Positions 57,323 to 64,000 of a stretch of 64,000 nt of DNA are shown here, in pieces. The stretch is from Bacteroidota bacterium (GTDB lineage: Bacteria; Bacteroidota; JABWAT01): contig JABWAT010000003.1 of NCBI GenBank assembly GCA_013360915.1, positions 62,001 through 126,000 of the forward strand. Direction: 5' to 3'. Position 1 is the stretch's first letter. The number at the start of each line of letters is the position of its first letter. The notes beneath the pieces were generated by a model that saw only the letters and a program-made list of their open reading frames with translations, ran no database searches and was not told where the DNA came from. A program made the translations under genes and the position numbers.

Positions 57323-60300
57323 ATCCGCTTCTATCCGATGTTTCACGTGAAACGATAAAGGCCATTGGTCCTGCAGTTGGGAATCAGGAAATCGGATTAC
57401 CCGAATCGTCTGCAGCAGCCTTTTACCTTCATCATCTGTATCTATCCGGAGAGGGAAGGCTTCTGGTTGTTGTTCCATCCGACAATCAGATACAGGCTTT
57501 CCGGGATGATTTGGAGAGCATCGATGCCAATCTGGTTGTGTTTCATTACGAAGAATTCAATTGGGAACGCGTCTATTCTGAAGAAAATGAGATACGCTTA
57601 CTGAGTGAGCGGGTTGAAACCCTGCGTTTATTACAGGAAACCAAACGGGCGATTATCTTTCTTTCTGCCCGTTCCCTGGTGCAGAAGGTCCCCCCACCAA
57701 AAGACTTTTTTACCAAACAGATCCAAATAAAGGCAGGAATGGTTCATTCATGGGAGCCGTTTCTGCAGAAACTGGAGGGTCTTTCGTATCAACGGGAAAC
57801 CATCGTAACCAGACCGGGAGACTATGCGGTAAGGGGCGGGTTGGTGGATGTGTTCAGTTTTGGTCAGGAAGCACCGGTCCGTATTGACTTCTTCGGGGAT
57901 GTGGTGGAGTCCATCCGCTTGTTCGATCCCAGGACACAATTAAGTCTGCAGCCCGTATCCACCACCACCATCTATCCGGGATACAGCCAGTCAAGAGGAT
58001 TGAAAAGTCAGGTGTGTTTGTTTGATTACCTCCAATCGGATGATCGGATTGCCTTTGTAAATGAAACCGATTGCCGGTCTTTGGTGGGAGAGGTAAAAAA
58101 GAGCGGAGGGATCGATGCCACGGGAACACCAGTCCAGGTGTCCTCCTGGGAGGAACTCGCTTCCTATTTTGATTTCTTTCCTGTTTTCCGGTTTCGCTGG
58201 CCGGTTGAACACCCCTCTGTGAAGGTACAATCGAGCCTTTCGGTTGGAGAAAAAACGTTCCAGGCCAGGGTGGCGGAATATGTACAAAGCGGATACCGGG
58301 TGCTGGTTTCTTATGATTTGCCCTCACAGGAAGAACGGATAAGGACGCTGCTGGCCGGACTTGGTCTGGAACAACGCGTAACGCTCGTTAAGCCTTCCTT
58401 TCATGAGGGCTTTGAACTGCCCGACAGTAAACTGTTGTTGCTGGCCGAACATCAGGTGTTCGACCGGTACCGGCGACCTTCAGCCCGTCATCAGATCAGA
58501 ATCAGAAATGAGTTTAAAATTCAGAATCTCTCAGAGATAAGACGGGGAGATTTTGTGGTCCATGAGGACCATGGGATTGGAAAATTCATTGGCCTGACGA
58601 AGATCCGTATCGGTGACCGGGAGAATGAGGTGATCCGTATCGAGTTTCAGAACAGGGATGTGCTGTTTCTGAATGTGAAAATGGTCGATAAAATCGCCCG
58701 GTACCGGTCAAGAGAAGCCGGGATCACCGAGCTGAATAAGCTGGGGGCTCCGGAATGGGAGCGAAAACGCCAGCAAACCAGAAACAAAATCAAAGAATAT
58801 GCCCGCGAACTGATCGGGTTGTATGCCAAACGGAAGCAAAGCAAAGGGTACTCGTTTGGTCCCCGAACGGCCTGGTCCGCTGAATTGGAAGCGTCTTTTA
58901 TGTATGAAGACACTCCCGATCAGGAAAAGGCATGGAAGGAAGTGGCCGCCGACATGGAGAACGAAAGTCCAATGGACAGGCTGATATGCGGGGATGTGGG
59001 TTTCGGAAAAACAGAAATCGCAGTACGTGCAGCCTTTAAAGCCGTACAGGATACCAAACAGGTGGCTGTGCTCGTTCCAACCACCATTCTGGCCGAACAA
59101 CATGTTCAGACCTTCAGGAAACGCATGAGTGCCTTTCCGGTCCGGGTGGATGTAATGTCCAGGTTCAGAACATCACGGGAACTGAAGGAAATTAAAGAGC
59201 AACTGGCAGCAGGAAAAATAGATATCATCATCGGGACGACCAGCCTGCTTGGAAGCGAAGTGGCCTTCAAGGACCTGGGGCTGCTGATTATCGATGAAGA
59301 GCATCGGTTCGGGGTCAAGGAAAAGGAACGGATTAAAAGTCTCAAAACGAACGTCGATATACTATCTCTCAGTGCGACACCCATTCCCCGGACCATGCAG
59401 CTGAGCATGATGGGGGCCCGGGATCTTTCCCTGATTGCAACTCCACCAGTGAACAGAAGACCGATCAGGGTATCGGTTGAACCGTTTGCCGAGGATAAAA
59501 TCAAAACCATCGTTCTGCAGGAACTGAACCGAGGCGGGCAGGTCTTCTTCATTCACAACCGGGTGAAAAGCATTTATGCCATGGCAAACTTTTTAAAACG
59601 GCTGCTTCCACGCATCCGGATTCAGGTGGCCCATGGAAAAATGACCGGCCGGGAGCTGGAAGACATCATGCATGCTTTTGTGAGCAGGGAAATCGACGTC
59701 CTTCTTTCCACCAATATTGTAGAAAGCGGAGTGGATATCCCCAACGCCAACACCATCATCATAAATCGTGCTGACCGGTTTGGCCTGGCTGAGCTGTATC
59801 AGTTGAAAGGTCGGGTGGGTCGTTCCACCACGCAGGGATACTGTTATCTGTTGATTCCACCTATGACTTTACTCAAAAAGGACTCCATTCGCCGGTTACT
59901 GACCATCGAGGAGTTTTCTGATCTTGGGAGCGGGTTCAATGTGGCGATGAGAGACCTGGATCTGCGCGGCAGCGGAAACATACTTGGAATGGAACAATCG
60001 GGATTTACTGAGACCATGGGATTAGAACTGTATCACCAGTTGCTGGAAGATGCAGTTGAAGAATTAAAAGATGAGGAATTTTCCGATTTGTTTGCCCGTC
60101 AACCCAAGCGATTGATTGTCAGAGAAGTGGTGGTTGAGTCATGGGTATCTGGTCAGCTCCCTGAAACCTATATTGACGAGCCAGCCCTTCGGTTTGATGT
60201 TTACAAGCGGCTTTCCCGTTCAACCCAACCAGAACAGATTTCAGAACTTGAAGCAGAAATGAATGACCGGTTTGGCCAGCCTCCCATTGAGGCAAAAGTA

Positions 60301-60594
60301 TTGGTATGGGAAACCCGGATCCGGTTGGCAGGACAGAAAATCGGAGCTGTTAAAATCGCTCTTCAGCATGATCAGATGCAGCTTCAGTTCCCGCCTGCCG
60401 ACCATCGGTTTTTCAAAAACGGATACTTTGAACAACTACTGAATAAATTAACAGTTGTAACCTACCCACATACCTTCACCGATCAGAAGGGAATACTCAC
60501 GCTTGGAATCAGAGTACCCGAATGGAAGGGCCTTGCCCCCGAAAAGTGGTTCGGCAAGGCTTATGACCTCCTGAGCGGCCTTCAGGTGGTCTAA
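57319..60594 (+). CDS. mfd: Transcription-repair coupling factor
   Basis: A 1091-residue translocase that removes stalled RNA polymerase and recruits UvrA. Order: UvrB-like N-terminal module, RNA-polymerase-binding (RID/CarD-like) domain at about 409-468 (FVVHEDHGIGKFIGLTKI), RecG-type helicase with GDVGFGKT (558-565) and DEEH (659-662), SATPIPRTMQLSMMGARDLS, and the C-terminal TRCF domain. I choose ATG 57319, overlapping the murQ stop; the open frame reaches back to 57193 inside murQ. Codons 7-13 carry a parS site. Confidence 0.96.
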   Translation: MNPLLSDVSRETIKAIGPAVGNQEIGLPESSAAAFYLHHLYLSGEGRLLVVVPSDNQIQAFRDDLESIDANLVVFHYEEFNWERVYSEENEIRLLSERVETLRLLQETKRAIIFLSARSLVQKVPPPKDFFTKQIQIKAGMVHSWEPFLQKLEGLSYQRETIVTRPGDYAVRGGLVDVFSFGQEAPVRIDFFGDVVESIRLFDPRTQLSLQPVSTTTIYPGYSQSRGLKSQVCLFDYLQSDDRIAFVNETDCRSLVGEVKKSGGIDATGTPVQVSSWEELASYFDFFPVFRFRWPVEHPSVKVQSSLSVGEKTFQARVAEYVQSGYRVLVSYDLPSQEERIRTLLAGLGLEQRVTLVKPSFHEGFELPDSKLLLLAEHQVFDRYRRPSARHQIRIRNEFKIQNLSEIRRGDFVVHEDHGIGKFIGLTKIRIGDRENEVIRIEFQNRDVLFLNVKMVDKIARYRSREAGITELNKLGAPEWERKRQQTRNKIKEYARELIGLYAKRKQSKGYSFGPRTAWSAELEASFMYEDTPDQEKAWKEVAADMENESPMDRLICGDVGFGKTEIAVRAAFKAVQDTKQVAVLVPTTILAEQHVQTFRKRMSAFPVRVDVMSRFRTSRELKEIKEQLAAGKIDIIIGTTSLLGSEVAFKDLGLLIIDEEHRFGVKEKERIKSLKTNVDILSLSATPIPRTMQLSMMGARDLSLIATPPVNRRPIRVSVEPFAEDKIKTIVLQELNRGGQVFFIHNRVKSIYAMANFLKRLLPRIRIQVAHGKMTGRELEDIMHAFVSREIDVLLSTNIVESGVDIPNANTIIINRADRFGLAELYQLKGRVGRSTTQGYCYLLIPPMTLLKKDSIRRLLTIEEFSDLGSGFNVAMRDLDLRGSGNILGMEQSGFTETMGLELYHQLLEDAVEELKDEEFSDLFARQPKRLIVREVVVESWVSGQLPETYIDEPALRFDVYKRLSRSTQPEQISELEAEMNDRFGQPPIEAKVLVWETRIRLAGQKIGAVKIALQHDQMQLQFPPADHRFFKNGYFEQLLNKLTVVTYPHTFTDQKGILTLGIRVPEWKGLAPEKWFGKAYDLLSGLQVV
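57339..57354. other. parS site in the start of mfd
   Basis: TGTTTCACGTGAAACG matches 15 of 16 bases of the parS consensus TGTTNCACGTGAAACA, with the complete core. It is in frame within mfd, encoding VSRETI. It lies 1.6 kb from the rsmG parS and about 19 kb from the oriC candidate. Confidence 0.9.
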
Positions 60595-60634
60595 CTCCCG
60601 CGAGAATTGATTTGAATACAATGGCAAAAAACAG

Positions 60635-60665
60635 TCATAAGTATATATTATTAAATAACTTATGA
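60635..60665. repeat. AT-rich inverted repeat downstream of mfd
   Basis: TCATAAGT (60635-60642) and ACTTATGA (60658-60665) are perfect 8-bp arms around a loop of 15 A/T bases. It lies in the 264-base gap between mfd and mraZ. No T-run follows in a terminator position. It could be a regulator site or a weak hairpin. Confidence 0.5.
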
Positions 60666-60820
60666 ATCATTTTGGCTTGCTGAGAATTTAACAGATTATC
60701 AGTCCCCTCCCGGTACCCCACATTTAATCTACTCTGATCACGTCACTTTTTAGTCAGTGAGAGCGTTTGGAAAAGCGCCCGGCCCCTCCATCCGATTTGT
60801 ATTGACTTTACTATTGAAAA

Positions 60821-60853
60821 GTGGGATTTTAGCGCTTAGTGGGTCAAAGTGGC
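60821..60853 (+). promoter_or_regulatory. Putative MraZ operator upstream of mraZ
   Basis: GTGGG at 60821 and 60839, then GTGGC at 60849. The last two are separated by a five-base spacer, giving the 10-base period known for MraZ boxes upstream of the dcw cluster. The first is 18 bases away, off that period. A TTGACT at 60802 just before them could be a -35 element. Suggests autoregulation of the division cluster. Confidence 0.5.
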
Positions 60854-60858
60854 GAAAA

Positions 60859-61317
60859 ATGTCAAATTCTGTGAAACAATATGGGTTCATGGGGGAATAC
60901 CACTATTCCCTCGACAGCAAGGGCCGGGTAAGTCTGCCGCAACGATTGCGGAAGAATTTACCGGGTGATACTGTCTTTGTGATCACCCGCGGATTTGATC
61001 AATGTTTGCTGCTGTATCCCCATTCCACCTGGCAGGACATTTCTGAAAAGCTTTCCCAATTCAGTTACATCGCATCCCCCGACAACCGGGCCTTTATCAG
61101 GATCTTTCTTTCCTGGGCCAATGAATTGGAACTGGATAGTCAGTACCGGTTGAACATTCCTCAACGACACCTTGACTTCGCCCACATTACCACTGAGTCG
61201 GTTATCCTTGGATTGATGGACAAGATCGAACTCTGGAATCCGGACCGCTATCAGGAATACCTGTCAAAGACCGGTGCTGATTACGAGACCATCGCCGGGA
61301 AAATCATGGGACTCTGA
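60859..61317 (+). CDS. mraZ: Transcriptional regulator MraZ
   Basis: A 152-residue AbrB-like DNA-binding protein with two tandem MraZ repeats: GEYHYSLDSKGRVSLPQRLR in the first and LDSQYRLNIPQRHLDFA in the second. It controls the division and cell wall cluster it heads. The start is uncertain: ATG 60859 (MSNSVKQYGF) or the ATG ten codons later (MGEYHYS). The longer frame from 60757 would cover its own operator and is rejected. Stop and rsmH start overlap by one base. Confidence 0.92.
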   Translation: MSNSVKQYGFMGEYHYSLDSKGRVSLPQRLRKNLPGDTVFVITRGFDQCLLLYPHSTWQDISEKLSQFSYIASPDNRAFIRIFLSWANELELDSQYRLNIPQRHLDFAHITTESVILGLMDKIELWNPDRYQEYLSKTGADYETIAGKIMGL

Positions 61318-62240
61318 TGGAGTACCATGAGCCGGTATTGTTACAACCGGCCATCGGACTTCTGGTTACCAATCCGGACGGAGTCTATGTGGATGGCACG
61401 CTCGGTGGCGGAGGCCACAGTTTTCACCTTTTACAGTCGGCCGGACCTGAGTGTCGCTGCATTGGGTTTGATGTGGATCCTGTCGCCATTGCCTTTGCTT
61501 CAGCTCGGTTGAAAACGTTCGGAAGCAGGTTTACGGCCATTCAATCAAATACGGCCCTGATGGAAGAGGGTTTGTACCGGCTGGGCATCAGAAAGGTGGA
61601 TGGTATTCTTCTGGACCTTGGCGTTTCCTCTCGTCAATTGGATGACGAATCCAAGGGATTCACTTTCAGAAAAGATACCAGATTGGATTTAAGACTGGAT
61701 CCTTCTTTACCGGAAACGGCAGAAAGCTGGATCAACACCCGGTCTTTTGAAGAAATAGACCGGGTATTACGCGAGAATGGAGAAGAGCCATATTCGCGCA
61801 AAGTGGCATCGGCCATTATTAAGGCCCGGGAAAAAGGTCCGGTTCTTTCTACCGGGGCCCTGACCGACATTATTGATACAGTCATCTTTCCGGATAAGCG
61901 GAAGAAAACCTATGCAAGGGTTTTTCAGGCGATCCGGATGGAGATTAACAAGGAAATGGACCGCTTAAAAGAGATGCTGCAGGCAGGCACCGGACTGCTG
62001 AAGCCGGGCGGGAGACTGGTGGTGATCAGTTACCACTCTCTTGAGGACCGGATGGTTAAAACATGGTTCAGGGACCGTGAAAATCCATGTACCTGTCCAC
62101 CCGGATTACCGGTTTGTATCTGTGGTAAAAAACCAGAACTGAAGGTGTTGACCCGTAAAGCGGTGATGCCTGATGATGAAGAATTGAAAACCAATCCAAG
62201 ATCGAGAAGTGCCCGGTTAAGGGCTGCAGAAAAATGTTAG
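61317..62240 (+). CDS. rsmH: 16S rRNA (cytosine-1402-N4)-methyltransferase RsmH
   Basis: A 307-residue SAM-dependent methyltransferase, also called MraW. The family starts YHEPVLL, then has DGTLGGGGHSFHLL for SAM, LLDLGVSSRQLDDESKGFTF, and YHSLEDRMVKTWFRD. It modifies the ribosomal P site region. Second gene of the dcw cluster, between mraZ and ftsL. Confidence 0.96.
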   Translation: MEYHEPVLLQPAIGLLVTNPDGVYVDGTLGGGGHSFHLLQSAGPECRCIGFDVDPVAIAFASARLKTFGSRFTAIQSNTALMEEGLYRLGIRKVDGILLDLGVSSRQLDDESKGFTFRKDTRLDLRLDPSLPETAESWINTRSFEEIDRVLRENGEEPYSRKVASAIIKAREKGPVLSTGALTDIIDTVIFPDKRKKTYARVFQAIRMEINKEMDRLKEMLQAGTGLLKPGGRLVVISYHSLEDRMVKTWFRDRENPCTCPPGLPVCICGKKPELKVLTRKAVMPDDEELKTNPRSRSARLRAAEKC

Positions 62241-62256
62241 CGGGTATCGGACGCTG

Positions 62257-62586
62257 GTGAAAACAGTCATTGCAAAAGTCGAGAAAGCCCATCCAATGAT
62301 GGTGGTCGGACTGGTTGGGGTGGTCACCCTGATCCTGGTGATTTACATCAGCAATATCCTGTCGGTGAGAAGTTTGCTGGACCGGAATACACAGCTGACC
62401 GATAGTCTGGCCATCCAGAAAATCCGCACAGATCATTTACTGACTGAAACCAATCTGCTTGAATCGGTGGAGCGGATACAGGCCATGGCGCAAAAGGAAT
62501 TCCGGATGGCGACTCCGGCCAGACCGCCGATGATCATACAGGTTCCGGCTGAAGAGATTAATCTGCTGCGGGGTGATCAGAAATGA
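62257..62586 (+). CDS. ftsL: FtsL-like division protein
   Basis: A 109-residue bitopic membrane protein with one helix (about 14-37, VVGLVGVVTLILVIYISNIL) followed by a heptad-rich periplasmic segment (LLDRNTQLTDSLAIQKIRTD). The family has little sequence conservation; assignment comes from topology, length and position between rsmH and the penicillin-binding protein gene. GTG start at 62257. Its stop overlaps the next start (ATGA). Confidence 0.8.
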   Translation: MKTVIAKVEKAHPMMVVGLVGVVTLILVIYISNILSVRSLLDRNTQLTDSLAIQKIRTDHLLTETNLLESVERIQAMAQKEFRMATPARPPMIIQVPAEEINLLRGDQK

Positions 62587-64000
62587 TACCTGTTCAGGGC
62601 CTGAACCGATTCTTTTTCATCAGCATGGGGCTGATGATCCTCTTTGTCATTCTGGTCATCCGATTGTTCTGGGTGCAAGTCATTGAAGGAACCCGTTACC
62701 GCGAAATCGGGCAGAAGCAATACCAGGAACGGTTTGTCGTAAAGGCCAACCGCGGTGTGATCTACGATCGGTCCGGTGTTCCTCTGGTTACCAATCAGAT
62801 TCAGTATAGTTTCGGGGTTGATCCATACATGACCAGTCCGGAAGAGGCACCCCTGATTGCACGCCGGTTCAGCAAGGTCTTCGGAAAATCCTACAGTGGG
62901 TATCTGGCGAAGATCAGACAGAAAACAAATTTTGTGTGGCTGGAACGGGGAGTGTCACCCGATCAGCGTGACCGGTTGGCGTTACAGAATTTCAATTCAG
63001 TGGTTGAGGTAAAGGAACCCACCAGACTCTACCGTTACAATGAGCGCGCCGGTCAGTTACTTGGATTTACCAACATTGACAACAAGGGAATCAGCGGGTT
63101 GGAATTGTTTCATGATTCGCACATCCGGGGACGGGATGGTTTTGTGGTGATGCAGCGTGACGGAAGGGGGCGCCGGGTGCCATCGCCTGATTATGCCCGG
63201 CAGGATCCGGTCAATGGGAAATCGGTGGAATTGACTGTAGATGTAGTCACGCAAAGTATTGTGGATGAAGAACTTATACAGGGTGTAAAATCGGCCGGAG
63301 GAACTGGTGGAGTGGCCATTTTTATGGTTCCGCAAACCGGAGAAATCGTGGCGATGTCACACTATCCGCCCATCAATCCGAACCGGCCAGAGAAAATTGA
63401 TATGAAAGATGCCCGTCTGAGGGCAGTTACCGATGTTTTTGAGCCAGGTTCAACCTTTAAGGTGGTAACAGCCGCAGCTGCGTATGAATATGGAATCAGA
63501 CGAAGCTCTGATTGGCTGAATGCAGAGAACGGAACGTGGTTGTACAAAGGAGAGAAAGTCATTGACCATGAACGACTTGGACGCATCACCTTCAAGGAGG
63601 CGATCATCCATTCAAGCAATGTGGGAATGGCAAAAACAGGGTTGATGCTCGGAGAAGAACGATTCTATAAAATAGCCCGGAATTTCGGTTTCGGAATGGA
63701 AACAGGAATCGATCTTCCCGGAGAGATTGCCGGAACATTGAAGCAGCCCCTTGAATGGTCGGGGATCTCACTTCCCTGGATGTCCTTTGGTTATGAAGTC
63801 CTGGTAACGCCGGTCCAGATGCTGAACGCCTATGCCGCCGTGGCCAACCGAGGAAGACTGATGCGGCCATTCGTGGTCCGGAAAATCACAGGTCCTGATG
63901 GAACCGTGGTGCTGGAAAACCGACCCTCGGCCATCAGGCAGGTCATCTCGGCCTCCACTGTCGATACACTCGTTCCAGCCCTGAGTGCAGTGGTTTCAGA
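62583..64000 (+). CDS. ftsI: Penicillin-binding protein (FtsI/PBP2-type transpeptidase), partial
   Basis: The first 472 codons of a class B penicillin-binding protein; the gene runs off the right edge. After a short cytoplasmic tail comes one helix (about 9-33), then the pedestal domain (ANRGVIYDRSGVPL), and the transpeptidase domain with the active serine S290 in FEPGSTFKVV (SxxK) and SSN (344-346). The KTG motif and C-terminus lie beyond the window. It cross-links septal peptidoglycan. The start overlaps ftsL by four bases. Confidence 0.93.
   Translation, partial: MIPVQGLNRFFFISMGLMILFVILVIRLFWVQVIEGTRYREIGQKQYQERFVVKANRGVIYDRSGVPLVTNQIQYSFGVDPYMTSPEEAPLIARRFSKVFGKSYSGYLAKIRQKTNFVWLERGVSPDQRDRLALQNFNSVVEVKEPTRLYRYNERAGQLLGFTNIDNKGISGLELFHDSHIRGRDGFVVMQRDGRGRRVPSPDYARQDPVNGKSVELTVDVVTQSIVDEELIQGVKSAGGTGGVAIFMVPQTGEIVAMSHYPPINPNRPEKIDMKDARLRAVTDVFEPGSTFKVVTAAAAYEYGIRRSSDWLNAENGTWLYKGEKVIDHERLGRITFKEAIIHSSNVGMAKTGLMLGEERFYKIARNFGFGMETGIDLPGEIAGTLKQPLEWSGISLPWMSFGYEVLVTPVQMLNAYAAVANRGRLMRPFVVRKITGPDGTVVLENRPSAIRQVISASTVDTLVPALSAVVS

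Overview
The window is a compact, origin-proximal stretch of a bacterial chromosome. It has about 60 genes, no rRNA, tRNA, CRISPR array or insertion sequence that I can see, and only two gene-free stretches longer than 300 bases. The gene families point to Bacteroidota in the broad sense (Bacteroidetes/Chlorobi/Ignavibacteria/Rhodothermia-like). These include a DUF3276 PUR-alpha-like protein, a DUF2851 protein, a small membrane protein resembling DUF6090, and a nuoA-B-C-D-H-I order without nuoE/F/G. Five upstream regions carry the Bacteroidota-type promoter TTG-N19/20-TAnnTTTG. Several genes also have a strong Shine-Dalgarno sequence, so this is probably not a typical gut Bacteroides. I cannot name the genus.

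Left arm (1-38 kb). Most genes are on the minus strand. They include complex I (nuoABCDHI), an aromatic amino-acid decarboxylase and an ECF sigma factor. Next come glycogen synthase, an ADP-forming acyl-CoA synthetase, a cysteine desulfurase-like enzyme and an unknown protein. A long chain follows: aroQ, flippase, DUF1385, prfA, a GGDEF-AAA-TPR giant protein, hutH, ilvE, holB and moaD. The last set is pfkB-like, rmlD-like, serS, pyrF and DUF2851. Plus-strand exceptions are a hybrid histidine kinase, a metallo-hydrolase/SGNH esterase pair, DsbD with a small membrane protein, and an NSS transporter with a 53-residue partner.

Origin region (about 38.0-38.3 kb). Two perfect and two near-perfect DnaA boxes lie just upstream of dnaN, exactly where the dominant coding strand flips from minus to plus. 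This is the best oriC candidate. A second group of DnaA-box-like sites lies upstream of dnaA at 47.6-47.75 kb.

Right arm (38-64 kb). Nearly all genes are on the plus strand: dnaN-recF-DUF721(DciA-like)-gyrB-gyrA, then a convergent lrp-glnA pair. Next is the classical dnaA...rpmH-rnpA-yidD-yidC-mnmE-mnmG-rsmG block, murQ-mfd, and the start of the division/cell-wall cluster (mraZ-rsmH-ftsL-ftsI). Two ParB-type parS sites lie inside the first codons of rsmG and mfd, although parA and parB are not in the window.

I do not see a clear new defence or mobile system. The most interesting items are the origin layout (oriC candidate, separated dnaA, parS in coding sequence), the GGDEF-AAA-TPR fusion, the small NSS partner gene, and several proteins with lost catalytic or phospho-acceptor residues.
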